Shown here: piece by piece, positions 41,701 to 49,630 of the stretch
Position numbering within the stretch: the first letter of the stretch is position 1
Layout: each line of letters starts with the position of its first letter
Assembly: GCA_041300525.1 (NCBI GenBank)
Contig: JBGLNJ010000001.1
Span: 2,356,001 to 2,420,000, forward strand
DNA: 64,000 bases
Direction of reading: 5' to 3'
Source of the DNA: JBGLNJ01 sp041300525
Lineage (GTDB): Bacteria > Chloroflexota > Anaerolineae > Fen-1058
The notes under the pieces: generated by a model
What the model was told of the DNA's origin: nothing
The model's database searches: none
The model's input: only the letters and a program-made list of their open reading frames with translations
Made by a program: the position numbers and the translations under genes

Positions 41701-41980
41701 GCCGCCCGAGGTGGGGGCGTGCGGCATGTTGGATTCTTATGCGCTCGATTGGGCCGAGGTGAAATTCATGGCCTGGCCCCGACCTTTGTTGGATGTGTCG
41801 CCCGATGCCCCTGACACACAGTTGGATGCCTGCCCCGGCCCGCCTTTTGTCTGGGTGCTGTCGCCCCAATACGCGAATCGGCTCGATGCTGTGCAGATGC
41901 GCTGGCCGGGCGGCGTGGTCGAGGAGCATTATGAGCCGAATGACACGCATGTCTTTACCAGTTACTTGGTTGAGAGATAA
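38765..41980 (+). CDS. MoxR shard fused to tandem-duplicated membrane glycosyltransferase (PMT/GT39-like)
   Basis: Residues 1-33 (MVEGSKALAMLRGRRYVLPE, DLTDLVPDVMRHL) are the C-terminal lid of a MoxR-type AAA ATPase. From about residue 34 the protein is a GT-C glycosyltransferase C-terminal half. A linker with four spans follows. A second, complete copy starts near residue 575 (FGLRVYRLTTLPLELSTDMA). Both copies contain the pairs FGYPHPMFNSLVSPL / FGYPYPMFNSFISPL and near-identical ends (LDALQMRWPGG / LDAVQMRWPGG). The second copy probably carries the activity, transferring sugars from lipid donors outside the membrane. The first copy lacks its catalytic N-terminal loop. Joins lie near 38750 and 38862. 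Confidence 0.7.
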   Translation: MVEGSKALAMLRGRRYVLPEDLTDLVPDVMRHLQNKYHIPSALGVTLKQFALSLLMFHHSIDSSTQFGYPHPMFNSLVSPLIVLGLGYSLRRWRSPGVLLMLAWLFLVMMVGSALTVDAPFWPRLVSVVLPAALLAALALEQVLSLAEKLAGRRGVWAAGMVVTLLLIQVGWQTWDLYYETVRDNAHPRARIGRFLSSLPPQVAACSFLDPYELEVREIQFLAWPRKLVDLPSDVPDDALGTCPGPPMAWILTPNHLDRLDALQMRWPGGITREHHESNGILAFTSYLAGYQPVSGPVGGIESDVTASGPMALVVALAAAVFLTWLMVYWIAQRWNVRRAIGAAPPTEVSPPPLVEPVRPAPQSDAPPTLAEMLTGAAVGRSGKRQNQWLERLGEWQPPALKVEWTWKGTLIWAGPLAAVCLAYLAQAFYDISVAQGIRLFGGLSWLSEAARLWVGTAVYVAAMLVWVLTTPARESPPVSSERASPATSSAPLAHASLALPPSLIVRGLGILCSVVAVILFALQGEGVLMRWLWVGGVLLFIASWWSWLTARRPAVPGAEASPRFRWINVAMLGVILAVGFGLRVYRLTTLPLELSTDMASYGLVAREYVLGAQSHMVGVGWFYIPRLAFLPYAASMWLFGNNLFGLYMTSVIMGTLNLLTTYLLVWRMFDRHRLAALATAITAIHAGHIEYSRIAGFMDAWFFGYLALLLVVDGLRARRTISLAVAGVLVGLCLQTYPASRIIVLILAVLVVYAYFYRRAWVTENWTGLGWLAVGALIAIGPNLVYFGHDWQTYIQRAREVSLLDPGVIGHLKYTYNTDSFIVVVWEQIKRSLLMFHYYTDNSAHFGYPYPMFNSFISPLLALGLGYSLLRWRKPGMVLVLSSFGLILVLGSIMTANAPTWSRLVGIMPLAALLIAVPLDQGWDILARLKGESYVSMLVVGVSAFVIVVGVKEWNLYYEAVRDYARPVVRVGRYLNTLPPEVGACGMLDSYALDWAEVKFMAWPRPLLDVSPDAPDTQLDACPGPPFVWVLSPQYANRLDAVQMRWPGGVVEEHYEPNDTHVFTSYLVER

Positions 41981-41986
41981 TCTCGG

Positions 41987-42922
41987 ATGAACGCTCTCCT
42001 GATCCACAACCCCACCGCCGGGCCGCGCGAAGTCGAAGACGAGCTGGACCGCGTGGTGGAATATCTCGGCGAATGTGGCTGGCGGATTATAAGACGCATC
42101 ACCGAACACGCCGGCCAGGCGACCGAGTTCGCGCGTCAGGCCGTGCTGGCTAGACTCGACGTGGTGCTGGTGGCCGGGGGCGATGGGACGGTGTGCGAAG
42201 TCGTCAATGGCCTGGTCGGCACACGCACGGCGATGGGCGTGTTGCCCACCGGCACCGGCAATGTCTGGGCCAAGGAATTGGGCCTGCCGGTATTCACGTT
42301 GACGAACCCGAATCGCTTGCTGGTGGCGGCGCATTTGTTGAAGGAAGCCCAAACGCGAGCGATTGACGTGGGGCGCGCGAACGACCGCTATTTTCTCTTG
42401 TTCGCCGGGCTGGGTCTGGACGCGCAAGTGGCTCACGACATGGAGCCGCGCGAGCGTTCCACCAAGCAGTTGGGTCTTTTGCCCTATCTCGTGGCGAGCG
42501 TGCTGGTGGCGTCCGAGTTCTATGGCGTCGGCACCACCGTCGTCGTGGATGGCAAGGTGATCAAGGGCCGGTCGCTGTTCATCCTGGTCAGCAACGCGCA
42601 GCTTTACGGCGGCGTCTTGCGAATCACGCCGGACGCGCGGATGGATGACGGTTTGTTGGACGTGGTGATTTTTAGCGGCGTAGGTCCGCAGTACACATTC
42701 CGGCACTTGTTCAGCATCCTGGGCGGGCGGCACCTGCGAGATCCCTCGGTCAGATTTATGCGTGGGCGGCGCGTGTTGGTGGACTGCGCTCAGCCGTGGC
42801 CGGTGCAGATTGACGGCGACCCCTTCGGCACGACGCCGATGACGTTCCAGGTGATTCCGCGCGCGTTGCGCGTTCTTGTCCCCGCAACGGCGCCGGCGTC
42901 ACTGTTTGTCAGCGGACAGTGA
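41987..42922 (+). CDS. diacylglycerol kinase / YegS-like lipid kinase
   Basis: The 311-residue product has the DAGK catalytic motifs: LIHNPTAGP at the N-terminus, VVLVAGGDGTVCEVVNGLVG (the GGDGT nucleotide site), and GVLPTGTGNVWAKELGLP, with a C-terminal beta domain (VQIDGDPFG). It phosphorylates a lipid such as diacylglycerol or undecaprenol-like acceptors at the inner face of the membrane. It starts 6 nt after the glycosyltransferase gene, so the two are an operon. Length is typical. Confidence 0.9.
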   Translation: MNALLIHNPTAGPREVEDELDRVVEYLGECGWRIIRRITEHAGQATEFARQAVLARLDVVLVAGGDGTVCEVVNGLVGTRTAMGVLPTGTGNVWAKELGLPVFTLTNPNRLLVAAHLLKEAQTRAIDVGRANDRYFLLFAGLGLDAQVAHDMEPRERSTKQLGLLPYLVASVLVASEFYGVGTTVVVDGKVIKGRSLFILVSNAQLYGGVLRITPDARMDDGLLDVVIFSGVGPQYTFRHLFSILGGRHLRDPSVRFMRGRRVLVDCAQPWPVQIDGDPFGTTPMTFQVIPRALRVLVPATAPASLFVSGQ

Positions 42923-43023
42923 ACAGTGGAAAGTTGGGCCGATGCTGGCGCGGCCAAACTGCGTTATAATGGTGTGTGGATTAGTTGCGCTTCACAATTA
43001 CATTCACCACACTGAGCGGAGCC

Positions 43024-44019
43024 ATGAAATCACTCATAGTGTCAGGCATTGACATTTCTCATTCGCGATTGGTTGATTTGACCAGATTGGCTGACCAAGC
43101 CAAGCCCTTCTACGACTGGATAGAAGGGCGTTTTCAAAGGTGTCTTGCAAAGCAAGTTTCGCTCGACGAGATTTTGAGAACGGCAAGTAAGGCTGAGATC
43201 AAGTCCGCCATTCTGGAATGCTATTCGGCAGAGGGTGGAACCAATTTGCCTATGCTGTTTGATGGTGTCGGACGCAGTTATCCACACTCTAAAGCATGTT
43301 ACTACATATTCTCGTGGCTCATACGCGACGCGCCACAGCAAAGATTAGGCCCGCTGATTCAACGAATGGTTCGTAACTCCAGAAAAGGGCGAGTTGAAAC
43401 AGAAGCAGAGGCGCTATCTGCGTTGATATGCAAATACCGCGTAAACGTAAAGACCTTCGCCTGGCAAGCAATCAGGGAAGTCATCGTTGACCGTCTTGAA
43501 GGTTCAAGGCGAAGCATCAAAGGGCATGAAAAAGAAATCGTCGTTAGAACGGCGCTGCTTGTGGCGATACAGGCCTTCTTCGAGAAGAACCGCAACTATG
43601 GGAAGTATGCAAGAGTTGAATTATCTGATAGAGAGGTCAGGGTGGGGAATGAGACTTTCGACCTCAGTGCAAATTTGATAGATGCACAGGGTAAATGCTT
43701 GCAGAGAATTCTGATTCCAATAAAGACGCGCGAGACCGAAGGTGGCGGCCATTCTCACCTGTTTACGCGAGATATAAAGGCAGCGATGAACGCCGCGAAA
43801 TATGATAACGCTAACGATTTTCTGGTCGCGGTTATAGTGGCCAAGAACTGGGCAGAACGAGAAAGAGATGCTATCCGCAGTTTGGTTGACTATGCTGCTA
43901 TCTTCGATCTCAGCCCTAACGAGTTCACTGAGTTTAGTAGTGAAGAGCAAAGCAAGCTAAACTCTTTTATCGCATCTTTACTGAAAGGCCAAATTTCACC
44001 CAAGGTGGCTGCAAACTGA
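43024..44019 (+). CDS. restriction endonuclease of an R-M pair
   Basis: The 331-residue product contains ETFDLSANLIDAQGKCLQRI and LIPIKTRETEGGGHSHLFTR: an acidic residue followed by a Pro-x-Lys in the manner of PD-(D/E)XK nucleases, and a GGGHxxLFTRDI motif seen in some type II enzymes. ATG 43024 has GGAG 6 nt upstream. The gene lies 12 nt before a DNA methyltransferase on the same strand, which supports the role. Its AT content is clearly higher than the neighbours, a sign of transfer. Recognition site unknown. Confidence 0.65.
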   Translation: MKSLIVSGIDISHSRLVDLTRLADQAKPFYDWIEGRFQRCLAKQVSLDEILRTASKAEIKSAILECYSAEGGTNLPMLFDGVGRSYPHSKACYYIFSWLIRDAPQQRLGPLIQRMVRNSRKGRVETEAEALSALICKYRVNVKTFAWQAIREVIVDRLEGSRRSIKGHEKEIVVRTALLVAIQAFFEKNRNYGKYARVELSDREVRVGNETFDLSANLIDAQGKCLQRILIPIKTRETEGGGHSHLFTRDIKAAMNAAKYDNANDFLVAVIVAKNWAERERDAIRSLVDYAAIFDLSPNEFTEFSSEEQSKLNSFIASLLKGQISPKVAAN

Positions 44020-44031
44020 AAGGCGGCTAAG

Positions 44032-44982
44032 GTGGCTGTACGAGAAAGAAACTACAAGGCAAATCGAAAACTCGAGGAAAGTGCTGTAAGCTATCTGCCA
44101 ATAGATACAGTTCTGGTAGGCGATAGCTGGACGCTGGCGCGTTCGCTTCCTTCTAACTACATTCAGTGTATGGTGACAAGCCCACCCTACTTCGGGCATC
44201 GTGAATACTCTGACAATGAAGATCTGGGCAAACTGGAACTCGGTAGAGAAGAAGAACCTGCGGCTTACGTTCGCAGACTGGTTTTCTTATTTGAAGAATT
44301 GCGCCGAGTCCTTCGAGAGGATGGAACTTTGTGGCTAAATCTTGGAGACACCTATAGAAAGGAACAGTTACTAGGAATGCCCTGGCGCGTTACGTTGGGT
44401 TTGCAAGACGCTGGCTGGATACTGAGAAGTGAAATCATCTGGAACAAACCCAATGCTATGCCCTCATCCGTAAAGAATCGCCCAACAACATCTCATGAGC
44501 ATATCTTCCTGTTCGCCAAGTCTAAAGACTATTTTTACAACGCTGACGCTATTCGAGAGCCACATGTAACATTTACTGAAGCATCAAGAATGCGGGGTGG
44601 TCGCAACCATTTTGGGAAACGCGACGGCACACCAGAGAACGGCAAAAACAAAGGCAACCCTAATCTTCACAATGGTAGATGGGACCAAGCATTTCACCCT
44701 CTTGGGCGAAACAAACGGACCGTCTGGGATATACCTTTGGGAAAATTCCGTGATATTCACTTTGCGGTCTTTCCTGAAAACTTGGTCAAGAATTGCATTC
44801 TTGCTGGCACGCATGAAGGCGATCTAGTTCTAGACCCATTCATGGGTTCAGGAACCACTGCTTTTGTCGCCAAGAAACTTGGCCGGCACTTTCTCGGGAT
44901 AGAACTAGTCCCACGATACGCGGAAATGACCCTAAAACGTGTGGCTTCTGTCAGCTTTCAACCAGGTCTGCTCTCAAATTGA
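44032..44982 (+). CDS. DNA methyltransferase (beta-class N4-cytosine/N6-adenine)
   Basis: The 316-residue enzyme has motif IV TSPPYFGHREY at residue 47 before motif I DPFMGSGTTAFVAKKLGRHF near residue 265, the beta-class order. VTSPPY with S favours N4-cytosine methylation but N6-adenine cannot be excluded. EHIFLFAKSKDYFYNADAIR is a further family signature. It protects DNA from the endonuclease encoded upstream. Start is GTG 44032 after AAGG. The gene looks complete and AT-richer than the surrounding genome. Confidence 0.9.
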   Translation: MAVRERNYKANRKLEESAVSYLPIDTVLVGDSWTLARSLPSNYIQCMVTSPPYFGHREYSDNEDLGKLELGREEEPAAYVRRLVFLFEELRRVLREDGTLWLNLGDTYRKEQLLGMPWRVTLGLQDAGWILRSEIIWNKPNAMPSSVKNRPTTSHEHIFLFAKSKDYFYNADAIREPHVTFTEASRMRGGRNHFGKRDGTPENGKNKGNPNLHNGRWDQAFHPLGRNKRTVWDIPLGKFRDIHFAVFPENLVKNCILAGTHEGDLVLDPFMGSGTTAFVAKKLGRHFLGIELVPRYAEMTLKRVASVSFQPGLLSN

Positions 44983-45298
44983 GAGATGTGGTCAATGCCG
45001 CACGTAGCTGACACACTTCTAGTCGCTATCACCATCCGCATCATCGTCGGCTGGTTATTGCCGCCAAGCGGCAGCGTACCCCGTGTTTGCCATCCTCATA
45101 TCGCCTGTCCTGCCTGGCGTGAGCGGCGTCCCGATGTCGGGAGAAATGCAACCGTCACCCAATTGCGGGCCCGAAAAACCTGTTGTGTTTGACACAGTTG
45201 CCCATCGGTGCTAAGATTGCGCCGCGCTGGCAGGCTGCATTTTCCTCAAATTGGCAGCTCACGCCCCACCCTCTGGGGCCTGTGCCAGGGGGTGAATT
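44983..45298 (+). other. intergenic region with promoter and leader of the Nramp operon
   Basis: No supported gene is present. A strong sigma70-type promoter, TTGACA (45189-45194) and TAAGAT (45212-45217) with a 17-nt spacer, lies in the right half. The roughly 75-nt leader contains a hairpin GCCCCA / TGGGGC (45264-45280). The leader precedes metal-transport genes, so an RNA control element is possible but not recognised. The left half (44983-45180) shows nothing distinctive. Confidence 0.6.
45189..45217 (+). promoter_or_regulatory. sigma70-type promoter of the Nramp operon
   Basis: TTGACA and TAAGAT are spaced 17 nt apart, the best promoter in the window. Transcription would begin near 45224, giving a leader of about 75 nt before ATG 45299. 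Confidence 0.75.
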
Positions 45299-46561
45299 AT
45301 GGCTTATATGAGTGATCTGATGGGCCGGCTCGTCGCGGACGTGGACGGCGAACCCGTCGGCCATCTGGAAGACCTCATCGCTTCGATCCGTGGCGAGATG
45401 CCACACCCCGTGATTGTTGCGCTCGCGGTCAAGCGAGCCGGCGGCCTTTTTCTCGTCCCGTTTCCCGACGTGGCCGTGTTGCTCGCTCCCGCGATCCCGC
45501 TCAACAAGCGCCTTCAGGAGATTGCTCCCTATCAACCCGGCGAGCACGACCTGTACCTGGCGCGGGATGTGCTCGACAAGCAGATCATTGACACGGACGG
45601 CGTGCGCGTGGTGCGCGTCAACGATCTGGAGCTGGCGCGGGTCAACGGTCACTTTTACGTTGCCAATGTGGATATTGGCGGGTGGGGGTTGTTGCGCCGC
45701 CTGGGACTGGCAAAACCGGCGCAGACGCTGGTCGGACGCTTCAGGCGCGCGCGTAGCGTGCCGCAAGGCATCATTTCGTGGGACGATGTCGAAATGCTGC
45801 CCGGCGATCAGCCGATGCGCCTCAAGGTTCCCGGCGATAAAATCGCCGAGCTGCACCCGGCCGACTTGGCCGAGATCATCAGCGACCTCACCCGCGCCGA
45901 GAGCGGCAAGCTCCTTGAATCGCTCGATGCGAAAATGGTGGCCGACACGTTGGAAGAGGTCGAGCCGGAATTTCAGGCCAGCCTGGTCGAGACGATGCCC
46001 GATGAAAAGGTGGCTGACGTCCTGGAAGAGATGGCCCCCGACGAGGCGGCTGACTTGTTGGCTGAACTCCCGCAAGACCGCAGCCGGGAACTGCTCAACT
46101 TGATGGAGGACGAAGAAGCGGAGGATGTTCGCAAGCTGTTGACCTACCCGGACAATTCGGCCGGCGGGATCATGACTACCGAGTTCGTCGCGATTGGCCC
46201 TAACCTCACCGCGGAACAAGTCATTTCTATTCTGCGCGAATCCGCCCACGAAGCCGAAAATATTTTTTACATTTACGTCACCGACAGCGAGCAACACCTG
46301 GTGGGCGTGTTCTCACTCAAAGACTTGGTGCTGGCCAAGCCGGACACGCCGGTGACCGAGTTCATGCACGCCCGCGTCGTCAGCGTCAACCTGCTGGATA
46401 GTCAGGATGATGCGGCGCAAGCCGTGTCCAAATACAATCTGGTCGCTTTGCCGGTGGTGGACGACGAGCGGCGGATGCACGGCATTGTTACCGCCGACGA
46501 CGCGCTGGACAAGATGATCCCCACGGCCTGGAAGAAGCGGTTGCCCCGCCTGTACCGCTAA
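45299..46561 (+). CDS. PRC-barrel / MgtE N-domain / CBS-pair regulatory protein
   Basis: The 420-residue soluble protein has a PRC-barrel-like N-terminus (MSDLMGRLVADVDGEPVG), a second PRC-like segment (LARDVLDKQIIDTDGVRVVR), an MgtE N-domain (LHPADLAEIISDLTRAESGK, DEAADLLAELP) and two CBS domains (GGIMTTEFVAIGPNLTAEQV; VTEFMHARVVSVNLLDSQDD). It is the gating half of an MgtE magnesium channel without the channel, and such proteins commonly precede an Nramp gene. It likely senses divalent metal or nucleotide and controls the transporter encoded 28 nt downstream. AGGGGG lies upstream of ATG 45299. Confidence 0.88.
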   Translation: MAYMSDLMGRLVADVDGEPVGHLEDLIASIRGEMPHPVIVALAVKRAGGLFLVPFPDVAVLLAPAIPLNKRLQEIAPYQPGEHDLYLARDVLDKQIIDTDGVRVVRVNDLELARVNGHFYVANVDIGGWGLLRRLGLAKPAQTLVGRFRRARSVPQGIISWDDVEMLPGDQPMRLKVPGDKIAELHPADLAEIISDLTRAESGKLLESLDAKMVADTLEEVEPEFQASLVETMPDEKVADVLEEMAPDEAADLLAELPQDRSRELLNLMEDEEAEDVRKLLTYPDNSAGGIMTTEFVAIGPNLTAEQVISILRESAHEAENIFYIYVTDSEQHLVGVFSLKDLVLAKPDTPVTEFMHARVVSVNLLDSQDDAAQAVSKYNLVALPVVDDERRMHGIVTADDALDKMIPTAWKKRLPRLYR

Positions 46562-46589
46562 CCAGGACCTCCGAGGTCTGGAGGCTGAT

Positions 46590-47855
46590 ATGACTCTCTG
46601 GCAACGCCTCAAGCCGATTCGAACCCGGCTGCTTTTGCTCCTGGCAGTGGTTGGGCCGGGCATCATTACGGCTAACGTGGACAATGATGCGGGCGGCATC
46701 ACTACCTATTCCGTCGCCGGGGCGCACTATGGCTATAGCCTGCTGTGGATGTTGGTGTTGGTGGCGCTGGCGCTGATTATTATCCAAGAGATGAGCGCCC
46801 GGCTGGGAGTGGTCACCGGCAAAGGCTTGGCCGATCTGATCCGCGAAAGTTTCGGCGTGCGCGCGACGGCCATCATCATCGGCGTCGTGCTGATCGCCAA
46901 CCTGGCCAACACTGTCAGCGAGTTTGCCGGGGTGGCGGCGAGTATGGAAATTTTCGGCTGGAGCAAATACGTCTCAGTGCCGCTGGCGGCGGGGGGCGTG
47001 TGGCTGCTCATCGTCAAGGGCAGTTACAAGGTGGTCGAGCGCATCTTTCTGGTCGCCAGCGCGCTATACCTGGCCTATGTCGCTTCGGGTATTCTGGCAA
47101 ATCCCCCGTGGGCGCAGGTGCTCGAAGCGGCTCGCACGCCGACCTTTCACTTTGAGGCGGGTTACGTGACGATCTTTGTCACCATCATTGGCACGACGAT
47201 CGCGCCGTGGATGCAGTTTTACCAACAGTCGGCGATTGTGGACAAGGGTCTCAAGGTCATAGATTACGCTTATGAGCGGCTGGATGTGGTGGTCGGCTCC
47301 GTGTTTGCCGTCTTTGTCGCCGCGTTCATCACCATCGCCTGCGCGGCCACGCTGTATGCCAATGGCGTGCGCATCGAGACAGCCAAGGATGCGGCGATGG
47401 CGTTGCGCCCGCTGGCGGGTCCGTATGCTTCGACGTTGTTCGCGTTGGGATTGCTTAATGCCTCTGTCTTTTCGGCGGCGATCCTGCCGCTGTCCACCGC
47501 CTATGTGGTATGTGAAGCGTTCGGCTGGGAAGCTGGCGTCAGTCATAGCTTGAAAGAAGCGCCAGTGTTCTTTGGCATCTACACCGCGCTCATCGTCCTG
47601 GGCGCGGGCATCATCCTGCTGCCGATAAAGTCGCTGGTGCAGGCCATGCTCGCCAGCCAGACGCTCAACGGCGTGCTCCTGCCCGTCATCCTGGTGGTGA
47701 TGCTGCGGCTCATCAACGACAAGCGGCTGATGGGCAAGTTTGTCAACGGGCGCGTGTTCAACATCATTTCCTGGGCGATGGTCGTCGTGCTGATTCTGCT
47801 GACGGTGATCCTGGTCATCACGAGCGTCTTTCCGGGCCTGCTGGGAGGTGGATAG
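46590..47855 (+). CDS. Nramp-family divalent metal transporter
   Basis: The 421-residue product has 11 predicted spans and Nramp signatures: VVGPGIITANVDNDAGGITT in TM1 (DPGN-like metal site written as D-N-D), EMSARLGVVTGKGLADLIRE, and TIAPWMQFYQQSAIVDKG, the conserved transport motif after TM4. TM1 has VDNDAGG instead of the canonical DPGN, as in Nramp-related magnesium or broad-metal members, so manganese specificity should not be assumed. It shares an operon with the MgtE-N/CBS protein. GGTCTGGAGG precedes the ATG. Confidence 0.88.
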   Translation: MTLWQRLKPIRTRLLLLLAVVGPGIITANVDNDAGGITTYSVAGAHYGYSLLWMLVLVALALIIIQEMSARLGVVTGKGLADLIRESFGVRATAIIIGVVLIANLANTVSEFAGVAASMEIFGWSKYVSVPLAAGGVWLLIVKGSYKVVERIFLVASALYLAYVASGILANPPWAQVLEAARTPTFHFEAGYVTIFVTIIGTTIAPWMQFYQQSAIVDKGLKVIDYAYERLDVVVGSVFAVFVAAFITIACAATLYANGVRIETAKDAAMALRPLAGPYASTLFALGLLNASVFSAAILPLSTAYVVCEAFGWEAGVSHSLKEAPVFFGIYTALIVLGAGIILLPIKSLVQAMLASQTLNGVLLPVILVVMLRLINDKRLMGKFVNGRVFNIISWAMVVVLILLTVILVITSVFPGLLGGG

Positions 47856-47858
47856 AAA

Positions 47859-47887
47859 AAGGGCGGCCCACTTTCGTTGCCGCCCTT
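47859..47887 (-). terminator. terminator between convergent genes
   Basis: AAGGGCGGC (47859-47867) pairs perfectly with GCCGCCCTT (47879-47887), with an 11-nt loop. Read on the minus strand the hairpin is followed by TTTTTC, so it ends the response-regulator transcript; on the plus strand it would act for the Nramp operon with a weaker T tract. Confidence 0.75.
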
Positions 47888-47926
47888 CGCTTTACGCTCT
47901 ACTTGCTGCGTCCAAGCTCCCCCGCT

Positions 47927-48721
47927 TCACTCTTCCGTCACCAGCATATACCCCGCCGCGCGAACCGTCACTAACTTTTGAGGCTCGTCCGAGTTGGCCT
48001 CGATCTTTTGCCGCAACCGGTGAATGTGGACGCGGATTACGGGCCGCGCTTCTTTTTCGGTACATTCGTACCCCATGGCCTCGCGCACCAGTTCACTGCA
48101 GGTGATGGCACGGTCGGGGTTGCGGACAAAGTGAGCCAGCACGTTGAGTTCAGTCGGCGAAAGCGTCAGCGTTTGGTCTCGCAGGAGCGCCAGGCGTTTT
48201 TTGAGATCTATCGTCAGATCGCCGGCGCGCAAAAAATCCTCACTCCCTGGCGGCAGCGGCGTGGAGGCTGGCAGAGCCGTCGGGTCTGTCTTGAGCGCGG
48301 ACACGGTCTGCTCCATCAGGCCGACGAGACTTTGGCGGCGCATGAACTCGCCGCGCTTGGCCAGGCCGCGCTCCACGCCGGCGATCAGCGCGCGCGGTTC
48401 GCAGGGCTTTAGCAAATAGTCATGCGCTCCCCGCCGCAGCGCGGCGATGGCGCTATCGAGCGTGGCGAAGGCCGTGAGCAGGATCACCACCGTGCCGGGC
48501 CGCACCTTCTGCGCTACTTCCAATACTTGCATGCCGCTCATCCCCGGCATCTTGAGGTCCAGCAACATGAGGTCAAAGTCGTGCTCGTTGAGCAATTCCA
48601 CGGCTTCGCGCCCGTCGGTGGCCGTTGTCACCTGCGCGCCGCGCATTTTAAAGATTTCGGAAAGTGAAAGCCGCATGGCCTTCTCGTCGTCCACGATAAG
48701 CAGTCTGGCTCCTTGTAACAT
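47927..48721 (-). CDS. response regulator with winged-helix output domain
   Basis: The 264-residue product has a receiver domain (ARLLIVDDEKAMRLSLSEIF; phosphorylated Asp in LMLLDLKMPGMSG; Lys in YLLKPCEPR) and an OmpR-like DNA-binding domain (LTLSPTELNVLAHFVRNPDR, RVHIHRLRQKIEANSDEP, VRAAGYMLV). AGGAGG lies 6 nt before ATG 48721. The histidine kinase gene is upstream on the same strand, 87 nt away, so they are probably cognate. Target genes are not apparent. Confidence 0.9.
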   Translation of the reverse strand: MLQGARLLIVDDEKAMRLSLSEIFKMRGAQVTTATDGREAVELLNEHDFDLMLLDLKMPGMSGMQVLEVAQKVRPGTVVILLTAFATLDSAIAALRRGAHDYLLKPCEPRALIAGVERGLAKRGEFMRRQSLVGLMEQTVSALKTDPTALPASTPLPPGSEDFLRAGDLTIDLKKRLALLRDQTLTLSPTELNVLAHFVRNPDRAITCSELVREAMGYECTEKEARPVIRVHIHRLRQKIEANSDEPQKLVTVRAAGYMLVTEE

Positions 48722-48808
48722 CTTGTCCTCCTGATTGCGAATCGCCTATACTTGCCCTGGCGGGCAGTGCCAGGGTCACGCGCCGCGCACGGCGTGGCGC
48801 TCCACGCT

Positions 48809-49630
48809 TTACTCTTTGCGCTCTACGTCTCGTGCGCCACGTTTCTTGCGGCGCTGGGTCGGTGTAGCCTTTGGCGCAACCGCCGCCGGCAGGCGCACGG
48901 TGAAGGTCGCCCCGTGACCTGGGATGCTGGCGACGCTGAGCGTGCCGCCATGCGATTCGATAATGTTGTAACTGACCGCCAGGCCCAGGCCGGTGCCAGA
49001 GTCTTTGGTCGAGTAGAACGGCTCAAAGATGTGCGGCACATCCTCCGGCGCAATGCCCGGCCCAGAGTCGGCAAATGTCACGTGCACGTGAGTGGCATCG
49101 GCGCGGCTTTCGATGCACAGGCTCCCGCCGTCGCTCATCGCCTCTGCCGCGTTGACGATCAGGTTAAGGAACACTTGGGCGATCTGATCCGCTGCGCCTT
49201 GCACGCGCGGCAAGTGGGCCGCCAGCTTCGATTCCACTTGCACGTTGCTGTGTTGCAGTTTCTTGCGCGCCAGCGCCAGCACCCGCTCGACCGCCGCGTT
49301 CACGTCCACCGGTCCGGGCGACGCGTGCGCCGGACGATAGAACTCGAGTGTCTGCTGGACGAGCGTGATGAGCCGCGAGGTTTCGTCGCGCGCCACCTCC
49401 AGGAATTCGTGCCGCTTGTCGTGGCCGACTCGATCGTCCAGCGCCAGGAACAACAGATTCTGAAGCGCTTGCAGCGGGTTGTTGATTTCGTGGGCCAGGC
49501 TCACCGCCAACCGCCCGGTGGCGGCTAGTTTCTCCGAGTGGATGAGCTGCGCCTGCGAGCGCTGGATTTCTTCGGCATGCCGCAGCGCCTCTTCATACAG
49601 CCGCGCGTTTTCGATAGCGGTGTTGCTGAC
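48809..49630 (-). CDS. sensor histidine kinase, N-terminally truncated
   Basis: The frame reads SNTAIENARLYEEALRHAEE (end of a GAF domain), then the phosphorylation helix LAVSLAHEINNPLQALQNLL, N-box VFLNLIVNAAEAM, and G-boxes FADSGPGIAPEDV and DSGTGLGLAVSYNIIESHGG. The catalytic core is complete, but the sensory part is missing because the sequence joins an oppositely oriented HdrA-like gene at about 49622-49630. The nonamer GTTGCTGAC at the join fits both genes. No start codon remains at the natural position; the first Met is at 49510. Partner regulator lies downstream. Confidence 0.85.
   Translation of the reverse strand, partial: VSNTAIENARLYEEALRHAEEIQRSQAQLIHSEKLAATGRLAVSLAHEINNPLQALQNLLFLALDDRVGHDKRHEFLEVARDETSRLITLVQQTLEFYRPAHASPGPVDVNAAVERVLALARKKLQHSNVQVESKLAAHLPRVQGAADQIAQVFLNLIVNAAEAMSDGGSLCIESRADATHVHVTFADSGPGIAPEDVPHIFEPFYSTKDSGTGLGLAVSYNIIESHGGTLSVASIPGHGATFTVRLPAAVAPKATPTQRRKKRGARDVERKE

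Noticed and set aside
42934..42970. Promoter before the 43-kb restriction endonuclease
   Set aside because: TATAAT at 42965-42970 is good, but the only -35-like hexamer is 25 nt away, so no full promoter was called.
44986..45192. 68-codon ORF between the methyltransferase and the Nramp operon
   Set aside because: No ribosome-binding site or family pattern; composition looks random.
45155..46297. 380-codon minus-strand frame opposite the MgtE-N/CBS gene
   Set aside because: Antisense of a gene with clear CBS and MgtE-N domains and a strong promoter.
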